Shown here one piece after another: positions 43,726-55,620 of a stretch of DNA of 64,000 nucleotides; positions within the stretch are counted from its first letter, which is position 1, and every line of letters begins with the position of its first letter. Source of the DNA: Ceratotherium simum simum (Eukaryota > Chordata > Mammalia > Perissodactyla > Rhinocerotidae). The notes below the pieces were generated by a model. That model did not search any database and was not told the origin of the DNA. It saw only the letters and a list, made by a program, of their open reading frames with translations. The position numbers and the translations under genes were made by a program. The DNA is taken from NCBI RefSeq assembly GCF_000283155.1, contig NW_004454177.1, forward strand, positions 24,536,249 through 24,600,248, read 5' to 3'.

Positions 43726-46200
43726 ATCCTCTGCTCTTATAAGGGTTTTGGTGCATAGAGGATGAAAATTCAATGTAATTCAGAGTAATTAACAAATAAA
43801 ACACTAGGACATTTGTTTACTTATTTTCTATTACCTAATTACTATAAAATGTAAGGAGATAAATATAAACTTTAAAAGGTATAATAAGTTAACATTTATT
43901 AAAACAAAAAAATAAAGTGTATCTGTTGTAGACAGCATATAGTTGGAGAAGGATTATTTATTCATACTTCCAATCTTTCCCTTTTGATGGAGTTTGTAAT
44001 ACACTTATATTTAATGTAATTACTGATAAAGTTAATTTACATCTCCCATTTTGCTATTAATTTTCTATTTATCTTATGTCTTTTTTATTCCTCTATTTTT
44101 CCATTACTATCTTCTTTTGTGTTAAATTGATATTTTCTAGTGTATTATTTTAATTCCCTGGTTGATTCTTTCACTATACTTATTTTTTTATTAGTTGTCC
44201 TGGTGTTTAAAATTATCCCCTTAACTTATAACAATCTAGTTCAGATTAATACCATCTTAACTTCAATACTTTACAAAAACTTTGCTCCTATATAGATACG
44301 TTGCTTCCTTCCCCATGTTGTTGCTGTACCAATTACATCTTTATACATTGTAAGCACATCAACACTGATTTATAATTATTACTTTAAGTTGTCTTTTAAA
44401 TCAGATAAGACAAAAAAGAGTACAAATAAGAAATTACACTGATAGCCTCTTTTGTATTTACCTATGTAGTTACCTTCACTAGTGCCCTTTATTTCTTGAT
44501 GCAGATTCAAGTAATGGTGAACTGTTTTTTTCATTTTATCCCAAAAAACTATCTTTAATATTTATTCAATGGCAGGTTTCCTCCCTAAAAATTCTCTCAG
44601 ATTTAGTTTATGAAGGAATACCTTAATTTCTTTTTTTATTTTTGAAGGATAGTTTTGCTGGATAGTGAATTCTTCCTTGACAGGCTTTTTTTCCCCCAGC
44701 ATTTAGAATATGCAGTCCCACTACCTTCTAGCCTCCATTGTTTCTTATGAGAAAGTAGCTGCTAATCTTATTGAGTATCTCTTATATTTGAGGAATTATT
44801 TGTCTCCTGTTATTTCCAAGATTCTCTCTTTGTTTTTGCCTTTGAAAGTTTGTTTATGATGTATCTAGGTGTGGATATCTTTGAGCTTATCTTACCTGGA
44901 ATTTGTTCTCACTAAATTTTGGAAGATCGCCACCAGTACTTCTTCAAACATTCTTTCTTCCTCTTTCTATCTCTCTCCACTACTTCTGGGACTCCTATAT
45001 GCATATGGTGGTACTCTTGATGGTATCCTACAAGTCTCTGGGGATCTGTTCATTTTTCTTCATTCTTTTTCCCTCTGTTCCTCCAACTAGAAAACTCTCT
45101 ATTGACCTATATTCAAGTTCATTGATTCTTTCTTCTACCAGCTTAAATCTGCTGTTGAGCCCTTCTAGTAAATTTTTCATTTCATTTATTACACTTTTCA
45201 ATCCCAGAATTTCTATTTAGTCTTTTTTTTTATAATTTCTATCTCTTCATTGATATTTTCTATTTGGTGAGAAATCATTCTCACACATTTGTTCTTTAGA
45301 TATCATTTCCTTTAGTTTTTTAAATCTTTTTTAAATAACTAAATTAAAATTTTTGTCTAGGAAATTCACATTTGGGCTTCTTCAGTGATATTTCCACAAG
45401 GATTTCATGAAAATTGACTTTTTTTTTCCCTCTCTAGGGACCATATTTTCTTGTTTCTTTTCATAACTTCTTATTTAAAAGTGGACATTTTAAGGAACAT
45501 AATGTGGTCACTTTGCAAATCAATTTGCAAAAAACCCCAGGGCTTTTTGTTGTTGCTGTTTGTGTTGTTATTGCTAATGCTGGTTGTTTGTTTAGTGACT
45601 TTCCAGAACTGAGTCTATAAAGTCTGTGTTCTTTGTAGTGTGGGGCCACTAAAGTCTCTGCTCAGTTAGTTTAGTAGTCAGTTAAGATTGGACATAGATT
45701 TCCTTAAATGCCTGTACCACTAAGTTTCCAGCTTTTCCCAAAGGGCCCTGTGTGTCTGTTGGGGCATGCCTTTAACACTCAGTCTGGCAGTTTACAACTC
45801 TGCCTTAGACTTCACTTCCCGCTTGTGCAGAACCTCAATGTCAGCCAGAGGTAAGAGTGTAGGGCCTTCTCAGGTCTTCCTAAACATGCACATAGCCTTA
45901 TATATGGACGCAGATCTATGTATATGAGAGGACGTCTAGATTCCCAGGTATACGTCAGAACTTTTCAAAGCTCCTCTGGATATATCCAGAAGATTTTCCT
46001 TCTAAGGTTTTGGTCAGCTTGTCATTTGCTCCAACTGTTATCACTGCCTCAGGGAATTGACACTGATTGTTTTCAACAAATGCCCCCTGGAGAAAATGTT
46101 GTTTACACTGGAAGAGATCTGAGTCAGATCAAATAAAGACAAATCTTGTAAGTAGAATCTTTCCAGGGAACTGCCGTACAGGCCCAGTAATGACAGTTAG

Positions 46201-46870
46201 CTGAGAATGGAGCTTTGGCGGTTCTTACACCACCATTCCCATTGACGTCACTTGTTATTTTCCATAAAGGCACTAGATGCTGGCACTTTGTAGCATAACA
46301 TTTTAATCTTAAGAAGCTCTTAGATAAACTTTTCATGAAATCCCTGTGGAGAGTGTATAGAAATGTTAGCTGGATAACAGTACAAGTAAGCAGATTCACA
46401 GTTAGATAATATAACCAATGAGTTAATTAATATATTGGTTTAAAACTGGGAGGAGGTCTCCAGTAGCTCAATTTCTTGTTTTATATCATTCAGTAGCCTC
46501 TGAACAATTTGGGTAAGTATACAGAAGATTTTTAAATCAAATTTTCAAAAGTAATTTTGGATGAGGTATTTTATTTTTAAAATATTTTGATAGGCTGAAA
46601 CACTAAGTAACAAGACCCAATGTAAAGTCCTATATTTGTCTTTTAAAAATTAATTGCAATTTGCATATTAGGGGAAGAAATTTAATAGAATCTCTAACAG
46701 AAAAGGAAGAATAGAGAAAAAGAAAGAAGGAAGAAAAGAAAACTAATAGTTTTAGTTTACTACCAAAATGCTATGTGCCAACAATAGGGCAAACTTATGG
46801 TTGGTATACACATATACAGACACACAAGTGCTCTCAGAAGTATTAATTATTAGTTAATTCAAAATATATT
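46201..46870. other. Unclassified sequence
   Basis: AT-rich with an A/G-rich stretch at 46690-46745 (AAAGAAAGAAGGAAGAAAAG). No gene or family is recognised. The 5' limit of the ancient L1 is somewhere near 46150-46400. Confidence 0.35.
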
Positions 46871-47260
46871 TGTTAAACATATAATACATGTGATCCACTC
46901 TGTTGCATACCGTACATACAAAGATTTATGGGAGAAGTACAGGCTTTGCCCTCAGTGAAATCACTAACAGAGATAAATGAAAACAAATCATAATATGATG
47001 CAATAAGTATCTTGCAGATAAGCACAGAGTGGTAAAGGAACACTCAAACAAAATGATTAATTCTGTTTGACAGGAAAAGCTTGGTGAGTATGAACACTTT
47101 ACTAGGCACACCAGAGTTTAAAGAGGATTCCAGGGACTAGAAATATCTTGGCATGTATTGAGTATTTACTACGTGTTTGACACTGTAGTAAAAAATAATA
47201 ATAAAAGAGACATTTCTTGGCTTGGAAGATCACACTCTAGTGAGACCACCCCCACCAGCA
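46871..47260 (-). repeat. Possible L2-type fragment, antisense
   Basis: CCACTCTGTTGCATACCGTA, CTTTGCCCTCAGTGAAATCAC and CATGTATTGAGTATTTACTACG resemble antisense L2-like ends in two consecutive weak matches. Divergence makes this tentative. Confidence 0.4.
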
Positions 47261-48369
47261 GAAAGAACTCCCTAATCTCCTTCAAGTGAAAATTTGCTGA
47301 AGGATCTTAGTCACTTATTAAGTTGGCAAAAGCACCTCTACAGATGACTTCTCCCAATTTCATAGTGGTAAAAAGGAAAACTTCAATTCACGCTGTTACA
47401 AGTTCTATGGAAATATACTTGAGTATTATTCAGTGCAATAGAGATGAACAAAAAAGATTAGAGTCATATGCACCTACTCATAAAACTCTAATACAAAGTC
47501 AGCACAGTCATCAGACTTTTAATTAAAGCTTTGAAAGTAGTTCTACCTCTATAATGTGCTGGATTCCTCTGAACTTCTTATTACACAAGCATTATTTTCA
47601 TCAAATTGCTACAGCAACTCTGAGCACTGAACAAGATTTATAATACCACAGATTGGATGACAGATAATGGTGAAAGCTAAAGATAATAAATAATTATTGG
47701 TACCATCTGGACTCTGAAAAACATGCTTTTAAAGAGTGCATTTCAGACTTGTACAAAAATAGAATTTGTGCAAAGAAAATAAAAATGTTAAATTTAAATT
47801 AGACGGGAGCAAAGATACTAATTAAGAATTCACAAGGGGGAATTAGATCTTATTTAGAAGCAATTGACACAAAATTATTTATAAAACAGGATGGTTCTTC
47901 AGATAAGCATCTACATTGAGGACACAGAATAAGTTCTCTATTAATCTCTTCATGTCAAAGAGTAAATGATGCCTAATCTGAGTCACGAGGTCATTCTGAT
48001 AGTTTTTCCACTTTTCAACTGAGAAGTCTGGTTACTATTGACATTGGTACACATTATATTCAATGTGAAAAAAACTGTAGGGATTGTACATGCGTACGAC
48101 CATTTATTCTATTCAGATCTCTCTGTATCAATGGTAAGTAATCATATAAAAATGTTAGCGGACGGCTTTGTAAAAATATTAGGTTTGATAGTCATTCTAA
48201 ACCTAAAACAGCATGTTTTTTCTTAGTTTCTGGCTCTTTTCTGAGGAGGGAGGGAAAACAGACCAGAATACCTACACACACTTTTATCAGGGTTTCTCAT
48301 AGAAGCAACTTACAGGAAAGAATTCCAAAAAAAAAAAGAGAGTTTTAAGAGAGGTAGTTGCAGCAAGTG
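47261..48369. other. Unique sequence, possible conserved non-coding DNA
   Basis: No repeat is recognised across about 1.1 kb. The part 47580-47900 has dense TAATTA, GATAATAAATAATTATTG and CAATTGACAC-type words without low complexity, typical of developmental enhancers in gene deserts. This is a suggestion only. Confidence 0.4.
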
Positions 48370-48535
48370 CACATAAATATTTGCCAAGTGCCTACAAAAT
48401 GCAGCCCACGCATTTTACATGTGGCACTTTCCATGCACCCTATTTTATTTAATTTACAACAAATGCTCGAAGGATTATCTGTATTTTCCAGATAAGGAAA
48501 CTTGAGTTGAATGACTTGCCCAAACTCAGATCTCT
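48370..48535 (-). repeat. MIR SINE, antisense
   Basis: GCCAAGTGCCTACAAAATGC, GCACTTTCCATGCACCCTATTTTATTTAATTTAC (split), GATTATCTGTATTTTCCAGA, TAAGGAAACTTGAGTTGAAT and GACTTGCCCAAACTCAG are in antisense MIR order. Confidence 0.85.
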
Positions 48536-48718
48536 CTGTATTATTTCCATAATATGCAATTGATGAAAACCTAGAGAAGTGGTTAAATTGAGTTACTGAA
48601 AAGAGAGGCTCTAGAGCAGATTGGAAGCTAGAGAGATGCAAATAATATCAACATGGAACAATCAGAACATGTTATACTGTGTGGGTAAAAATAAGATTCA
48701 TGAAGACTATTTCTTTTT

Positions 48719-48954
48719 TTTTTTTTTTTTGGTGAGGAAGATCAGTCCTGAGCTAACATCTATGCAAATCCTCCTCTTTTTGCTGAGGAAGACTGGCCCT
48801 GGGCTAACATCTGTGCCCATCTTCCTCCAGTTTATATGGGACACTGCCACAGCACGACCTGACAAGTGGTGCATAGGTGCACGCCCGGGATCCGAACCCC
48901 GGCTGCCAGCCGCAGAGCATGCGCACTTAACCACTACACCATGGGTCCAGCCCA
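48719..48954 (-). mobile_element. ERE SINE, antisense, 16-bp duplication
   Basis: The T-run at left is followed by GTGAGGAAGATCAGTCCTGAG, two reversed GCCCTGAGCTAACATC-type units, GGGATCCGAACCCCGG (B box reversed) and ACTTAACCACTACACCATGG (A box reversed), with the head at right. Target duplications AAGACTATTTCTTTTT (48703-48718) and AAGACTGTTTCTTTTT (48955-48970) differ at one base. Confidence 0.95.
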
Positions 48955-48970
48955 AAGACTGTTTCTTTTT

Positions 48971-49699
48971 AGAGGTGCTTGGCACTCTCCCAATGGTAAG
49001 ACCTTAAAGTAGGAGGACCATGCTGAACAGCTGCCATTATCATATGTCGAAAGATTTGTTATCTAATAAATCCTTTTTCAGTTCTCAGAGAAGCCGCTGT
49101 AATTTAGTATAAACCTTCACTGCAATAGCCTGAAAAGAAGACCTCAACACCCGAAGAAGTAGAACTACTTTCACCTTTTATTTATGATAAAATGACTTTG
49201 CTACTTTGCTAGTCATGGAGTATTGTCGTTACTGTGTGCTTACAACCAATAACTTATTTGTCCATTGCTAACATACACGACACCAAAACATTTTTCATTC
49301 ACAGTTCACTTCAGATCACTGAGCATGAACTGAAGTTTTGTTTGTCATCAACGAGAAGAAATTAGCAAAACTGCCTGTCAGTTTGAGGACTATAATAGGT
49401 GTGTTTAACCTGGAGTATAGACAAATTCAAGATATGTCTTGCTCTGAAACAATTCAGATTTTGATTTTCCATAAGCTATTTATATGTAGACAAATCTCAA
49501 GTATGTGTGTGTATCCAGCCCAAATTCTCACCAGAAGTTTAGACAATGGTTTACTGAGCATTAGCTCTATTTATGTAATCTACCTCTATCTAATATGTCT
49601 ATCTCTATCTAATGTTCTGTAAGAAGGACAATCTCAATGTACTAAAAACTGAATTTATTTTCTTCCCTTTTTTCCTATCCAACCCCACTGCAAACCCCC
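48971..49699. other. Unique sequence
   Basis: No repeat or gene recognised. Near 49590-49615 a CTATCTCTATCTAAT motif is repeated twice, a weak microsatellite seed. Confidence 0.4.
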
Positions 49700-50475
49700 T
49701 GCCCTCTTAGTGACTGACATTAGCAAACGCACAAGTTTAAAATTCATCCTTAACTACACCTCTCTCTTGCCCTGAAATCTGCAATTCTAACCCCTTGCTC
49801 AATTTTTGCCAATCCGTTATTCTAATCCCAAAATATCTCTTCAGTCTGTCTACTTCTTTCCGTCTCCATTACTGTGCTAGGTTGGTCATTATCATCTCTT
49901 GGTGGAATTTTGAACAACCTAACAGTTCTTCCCACTTCAACTAATCTTTTAAAATGTTAATATAATTAGATTATTCTTATGCTCAACCTCCTTCTATAGC
50001 TTTCTGATACTGTTAACATAAAGAAAAAAATCTCCCTAATATTGTACCTCAACCTTCATAAATAATTCACAGATACTCCAGCCTTTGAACACCTTTCAGT
50101 TACTTCATCCAAGATCTTTCTGGCCCCTAGGCTGTCATTTATTTGTCCATTCTGCTTAATAACCCCATCCCACAATTGGCTGGGCTAACTGTGCCTTCCT
50201 GTCTCAAAATGACATCACTTTCTTCAAGAGGTTTTCCCTAACCTGCATACTCTTCTCACTATCATCAGATTTTCCCTAAAAAAGCATCTAGCCCTTCCCT
50301 CATCTTACCAATTATCACATTATATTGTAATTCTTTGATTGTCTGTCTCTCCCACTAGACAATACAATTCCAGAAGGGAAAGGAAAATGACTGGATTAAT
50401 CACTGTTCTATATCCTATTTCTAACATAGTACCTAGCACTCAATTAATGTTTAATATTTGCTGAACAGCTCAATA
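49700..50475 (+). repeat. L2 LINE 3' part
   Basis: A long sense L2 relic. Landmarks are CTTCTATAGCTTTCTGATAC, CAGATACTCCAGCCTTTGAAC, TGACATCACTTTCTTCAAGAG, TTTTCCCTAACCTGC, CTGTCTCTCCCACTAGACAATAC, ATTCCAGAAGGGAAAGG and CTAACATAGTACCTAGCACTC, ending at AATATTTGCTGAACAG. Confidence 0.85.
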
Positions 50476-50509
50476 AATAGGTATTACTTAGAAAGCAAGA
50501 CCTAAGGGA

Positions 50510-51045
50510 ATCTGATCATATCAGATCCTTTTTGACATTTGGCTCTCTCTCTTTATGGAATTAAGTTTAAACTCCTTAGCAGGACTTGCAAGATGCTTTC
50601 AATTTGACCCCCACATTTCAGTATCACCTGTCCTTCGCTCCAGTTTTATAACCACAGTGGTCTGTTTAGAGTTCCCTGAACTGTATTTCCTCTTGGTTTC
50701 ATACTTTTGCTCCTATCATCCGTAGTACTGAGGCATCTTTTCTTACCTTCTAACCTTCTAATTCTACTCAGTTTTTAATGTGTACTTCAAATGCTGTTGT
50801 TTCTCTGAAGCTTTTTCTAACTCCATTAGAGAAAGACATGATTTTGTCTCTATTCCCAGAATACTTCACACCAACCTCTGAAAGGCATTTCTCATTCTCT
50901 CTTGTGATTATCTGTTTGCTTATGCATCTTATTTACCACACTCCTGGAAAAAGAATGTAATCCTCTCTGAAACACCTCTGCCTCCACAGCCCTCAGAACA
51001 TGGTGGATGTTCAGTTAATTTTTGTTAATGAATAAACTCACCACA
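50510..51045 (+). repeat. Second L2 LINE 3' part
   Basis: Another sense L2 3' end directly follows the first: AAGTTTAAACTCCTTAGCAGG, CTTGCAAGATGCTTTCAATT, CATACTTTTGCTCCTATCATC, TACTTCAAATGCTGTTGTTTC and CTCTGAAGC, ending AATTTTTGTTAATGAATAAAC. Two L2 ends in tandem in the same direction are independent insertions or a duplication. Confidence 0.8.
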
Positions 51046-52055
51046 TACAATCGTTCACTTTTTTTTTTTAATTTGCACTTGCATCTTCAGTTCCAAAAGA
51101 CAATATTCTTACTACATTTGTTGTCCAGATTTGAGGTTATCTACAAGATATATTAGGTTATCATATGCACCTTAAGTAATTATCAACTCAACACTTGAAG
51201 CATGATAGAACAATACTTTAAACACCATTAAAATGTTCTTTACGCATCTCCTGCACACATATTATCTTACCCTTAGTTTTAGTATTTTTTTTTATGACCA
51301 GTCTAGTGCCTAATATTAGATTTAATAATAGAATCCACTGTCAGCTGCTTAGCTTCCAAATTGCATAGAACTTGTCTTTGGCATTACTCTTATGTAGATT
51401 AACAAAACAGATGCTTTTTCTGCTGGATTAATTCACCAAGATTCAAAGAAAATTTCATTTTTTCATTGTGCTTGCATTACTACCAATTATTATGATATAT
51501 GTTGCCAAAAGGTGGTTATTGAGATGGGAAACAGACCTTTAAAATGTGTATGCCCAGTAGACATACTTGCAATTTCCTTCACACAACTTTGTTGTGTCTT
51601 TTTTTTGTATATATGTCAGTATATATGTCACAGAGTTTCCTTAATACACACTCTTCCCCACATTAATGAGTTGTTCAAAACTATCTTCTGAACTTCCAAT
51701 TCTGCCGTAACAGGGTAACTGGTACTGCACTTACCTCATGCAACAAACAACTATGAAACAGGACAAAATACATAAGGCAACTGTATTCAGACCTTTGACA
51801 GTAGGCAGCCCAAGACTGTGACATCTGAGAGAAGGAAAACACCCATGTGTGCTCCCCCATCACCACCACATTCACCACGTTCCATTTGTAGGACTGCTCA
51901 AAAAGGCACTGCTCTCTCACTAAGCAGAAGAGGCTGAGCTAAGAGTTTGAGTCTTGTAATTTGGATGAAGTCCAATTCATAACTGGTTCATGTTTTTTGC
52001 ATTTATAACTTCTGCTCACCAAATACACAATTAAGAAAGTGAAAATGTAAGCCTC
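51046..52055. other. Unclassified sequence
   Basis: No gene or family could be named. The segment 51680-51950 is less AT-rich and holds a CACTGCTCTCTCACTAAGC-like part that might be an old LTR or DNA element. Evidence is insufficient. Confidence 0.35.
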
Positions 52056-52838
52056 ACCTTCAAGAAAATATTTCAACACAAATACCTGACAGAATATATA
52101 AAGAACTTCTATAAATCAATAATAAAAACACAACCTAATTTTTAAAATGGGCAAAACATTTGAACAGACATTTGACAAAAGAAGATATCCAAATTGCTAT
52201 TAAGAACATTAAAATTTTCTTGAAATTAGTCATCTGGAAAATGCAAATTAAACCATAATGTAATCCCACTTCACATTCACTATCATAGCTAAAATCAAAA
52301 AAACTCACAACGCTAAACTTTGGTAAGGATATGAAGCAAATGAAGTCTCATTCATTGTTAATGAGAATGTGAAGTTGTAAACCACTTTGAGAAGCTACCC
52401 AGCAGTTTCTTATAAAGCTAAATATATATCAGCTCTATAATCTAAAGCATATATCCCATGTTACCAAACATTTGAAACATCTCAAATGTTGATCAACAGG
52501 ACTATGGATAAACAAGTTGTTGTATATTGATAGAATGGAATACTTAGCAATATAAATGAATCTCAAATCCATTATATTGATGAAAGGAAGTCAGACACAA
52601 AAGAGCACATACTATGTGATTTCATTTATATAGTTCAAGAGCAGGCAAAACTAATTTATGGTGATAGAAATCAGAATCACAAGGAAAATAATTGTAACTA
52701 TGTGAAGTAACAGATGTTAACTAAGCTTATTGTGGTAATCATTTTAAAATATATACAATATCAGATCATTATGTAGTACACCTTAAAGTTATAGAATGTT
52801 ATATGTCAATTATATCTCAATAAAACTGGGGAAAAAAA
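52056..52838 (+). mobile_element. Old L1 3' end, sense
   Basis: AAATGGGCAAAACATTTGAACAG, GGAAAATGCAAATTAAACCA, TAATGAGAATGTGAAGTTG, CTATGGATAAACAAG, AAGGAAGTCAGACACAAAAG and TGTCAATTATATCTCAATAAAAC are ordered L1 ORF2-end and 3'UTR landmarks. Strongly diverged. Confidence 0.8.
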
Positions 52839-52849
52839 GGATAGATTTT

Positions 52850-53015
52850 CTATGAGGAACTAGGAAGTTTTCTAGGGTGATAGAAATGCTCTGTCTAGAC
52901 TGGAATGCTTGTTACACAAGCATATACATTTGTCAAACTCTATATAATGTCTACTTAAAGTTGTCTTGCACAGAGATTTGAAGTGTATGTTAATTTTATC
53001 TCAATAAAAAGAAAA
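52850..53015 (+). mobile_element. Second old L1 3'UTR end, sense
   Basis: GAACTAGGAAGTTTTCTAGGGTG, ATAGAAATGCTCTGTC, TGGAATGCTTGTTACAC, ACATTTGTCAAACTC and TTAATTTTATCTCAATAAAAAG form a separate L1 3' end. It starts just after the A-rich tail of the previous one. Confidence 0.7.
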
Positions 53016-54165
53016 TTATCTTTCCACAAGGAGCCCCCTTAGTTGATCCTACTTAACTCTAAATGGACAATCTGCAATTATGAATCACTAGTTCAATTCC
53101 TTCCTCTACTAGAACCTAAATTTATGTCTTTGTGTAGTTTATATATCCCATATATGAAATTATTCAACTGGAGTACATGAGTTTATAGTACAACTTTCTA
53201 ATGTAAAATTTTATATGTCTACACTTAAGGGTTATTCAAAAGTTGAATAAGCCAGGTTGAATGATACTTCCTAGAATGTTGGTAACAATCATGTCTTATT
53301 TTTAAATATCCATAATACTTCCCAAAATAAGCTTTTTTAAGAGAATCAATAATGGAGTCTGATTATATCAGATTGTGCCTTTTCATCTGCCTTTTACAAC
53401 AGCATCAAGATGATGTTGGTAAGAGGGGGAAGAAGGGGTAAAAGGAACATACCTATCAAGAGTGACAAGCCCAGAGAGGTGACTGAGGATAAATAAGATC
53501 TGGATTGAAGGAAACAAGTAGGAGAATAACTCAGGTTTAGAAAACTAGATTTTTAAGAGGATATAGTGTAACATTTACCACTTTAATGAAATATGCTATT
53601 TCTACACACCTTGCTCCGATTGCAGGCAATATTTAGAAATAATTCAAAATTATATTTTAATATTGGCATCAAAGAGTCCTACAGGTTTCCAGGAGACATT
53701 TGATCAAACTGTATAACTCCATAAATCTGTTTGCTTGCACAAAAACAATTCATCATAGGTGATGTCAATCCCATGAGATTCAATGTGATCCTAAATCGCA
53801 ATTTGGCCTCAGTTTTATTTCAATTACTATGTTCAGGACAGCATAAATAATCTTATTTACACATTTGACTCAAGTTTACATAACATGCTGTAGAAAAAAG
53901 TAAAATTTGAGACAGGAATGGTAAATTATTTTACATTTAAACACAAAATTGAATAGGATCTTCATATTTTGAAAGCTGGTTTTTGCTCTGAGTATATCCT
54001 GTTTTTTAAGCGAGAAGAGTGCAATCTATCTGTATTCCTCCTGTCTTTTTGTAGAGCTCCATTTACTGTAAGCCTAGAATCTTACAAGCATAAATTTTGA
54101 TACAGAACAATTCATGAAAGAAAAAGGAGGATTAACTATCTCTTTTTGAACTTCCATGATGGAAT
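53016..54165. other. Unique AT-rich sequence
   Basis: No recognised feature apart from a purine-rich stretch near 53420-53445 (AGAGGGGGAAGAAGGGG). Confidence 0.4.
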
Positions 54166-55176
54166 CCTACAGTGTGATCTCATTTGTTTTTCCCTCTTTT
54201 TTCATATTATATCTTCAACTATGACTTTGTGAATAGTACCCCTTGGTTTATTTTATCGCTGCATAGCATTCTATTGAACAAACATAATACACTTTACTCA
54301 TTCTGTTGATGGACTTTTGGGTTAATTCTAGTTTGTTTGTTTTTTTGTTTTGGGGGTTTTTTCTTTGATTACATGTAACAATGCTATGAACATTTTAGTA
54401 TTTTTTGGTGCCTAAATGTATGCATTTCTTTGGGATCTATACCCAGTTGTTAGATTATTTGGTCACAGGATATGCACTTGTTTAGTTTGGGTAGATAATG
54501 CTAAACAATTTTCCAAAGTGATAGTACCAATTTACGCTCATGCCAGAGAGTAAGACTTTCAGTTACTTCACATCCTTGGCAATACTTAGTACTGAAAATC
54601 TTTTTTCTGGTTAATTTTGACTTTAATTTGCATTTCCCTGATGGCCAATGATATTGAGCATTATTTTGTATGTTTGTTAGCCATTTAAATATTTTATTTT
54701 ATGAATTGCCTTTTCCAGTATCCTGACCATTTTTCTATGGGCTATCTTGACTTTTTCATTGATTTGTAGTTTTCTTAACTATTCTGGACTTGAGTTATGT
54801 GACAATTTTATTTACTGCAAATATCTTCTACCACACTTGCCTCTTCAGTCCCTTAGTGACGAACAGAAGTTCTTAATGTACCTCAATTTATCAATATTTT
54901 CTTTATGGTTAGTGTTTTTCTGTATCCTTTGTAAGAAATTCATGACCATCACAAGATAGCTATCTTTGACTTCACAAGACAGTAAAACTTCATTTTCTTA
55001 CTTTTCACATTTAGACTCATAATCTCCCAGGAATTGATCTATGTTTACAGTATGAAGCAGAAGTAAAGATGTACATTTTTTCCAAATGGATATACAATTG
55101 ATCCACCATCATTAATTGAAAAGACTGTCCTTCCCACTCTTGTCCATATATGTGGTTCTCTTTTTAAAAATTTTTA

Positions 55177-55200
55177 AACAGAATTTTTAAAAATTCTGTT
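55177..55200. repeat. Perfect 24-bp palindrome
   Basis: From 55177 the left half is AACAGAATTTTT and the right half AAAAATTCTGTT, an exact reverse complement with no spacer. It lies within the ancient antisense L1, preceded by another self-complementary TTTTTAAAAATTTTTAAA run. Confidence 0.9.
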
Positions 55201-55387
55201 AGGATTTCTATTTTAATTTTATTGATCTATAAATTAACTTGGGTACATTTAGTCTTCTTTTATTCTTATCACTAACACTTTGTTGCTTTCTGTGTAGAGG
55301 TTCTGCATATCTTAAATTACATTTATTTCTAGACATTTAATATATTTTAGTGCAATTTTAAATGGTAGTTTAAATTATTTCATTTTC

Positions 55388-55620
55388 GGGCCAGCCCCGT
55401 GGCATAGCGGTTAAGTGTGCGCGCTCCGCTGCTGGTGGCCGGGGCTCGGATCCCAGGCGTGCACCGACGCACCGCTTGTCAGGCCACGCTGCGGTGGCGT
55501 CCCACATAAAGTGGAGGAAGATGAGCACGGATGTTAGCTCAGGGCCAGTCTTCCTCAGCAAAAAGAGGAGGATTGGCATGGATGTTAGCTCAGGGCTGAT
55601 CTTCCTTACAAAAAAAAAAA
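55388..55620 (+). mobile_element. ERE SINE, 16-bp duplication
   Basis: The head is GGGCCAGCCCCGTGGCATAG, the A box TAGCGGTTAAGTGTGCGC and the B box GGGCTCGGATCCCAGG. It has two tandem GATGTTAGCTCAGGGC units and a pure A-tail. AAATTATTTCATTTTC (55372-55387) and AAATTATTTTATTTTC (55621-55636) are the target duplication, with one difference. Confidence 0.96.

Larger units (their letters stand above)
41246..43920 (+). mobile_element. Composite retro-insert with L1 3' part and possible 3' transduction
   Basis: Ancient L1 sequence stops after CTAAAGTGT (to 41245) and resumes after ATAAAGTGT (to 43920), continuing TCTGTTGTAGACAGCATATAG. The repeated TAAAGTGT (41238-41245, 43913-43920) is a probable short target duplication. 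The right end is preceded by AAAACAAAAAAA, like an A-tail. Inside are about 215 bp of unknown origin (41250-41465), an L1 3' half (41466-43260), then about 640 bp of non-L1 DNA containing an L2 piece. One reading is an L1 that carried downstream flanking DNA with it. Confidence 0.5.
36990..46200 (-). mobile_element. Ancient near full-length L1, antisense, with five nested inserts
   Basis: Read on the minus strand the order is 5'UTR (about 46200-45450), ORF1 and inter-ORF (about 45450-43980), then ORF2 from its endonuclease part (43960-41050) through reverse transcriptase to the 3' part (36990). The 3'UTR is missing. It is interrupted by an ERE (37606-37887), an LTR (39096-39630), an L1 tail (40863-41039) and a 2.7-kb retro-insert (41246-43920) that contains its own L1 and ERE. 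Removing these leaves about 5.6 kb of L1. Only short frame remnants survive (for example minus 38663-38872 with LGTRQGCPL and minus 40987-41268 with RFKDTKRLKVKELEK). The sense-strand frames at 39854-40291 and 40418-40738 are antisense shadows. Confidence 0.85.
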
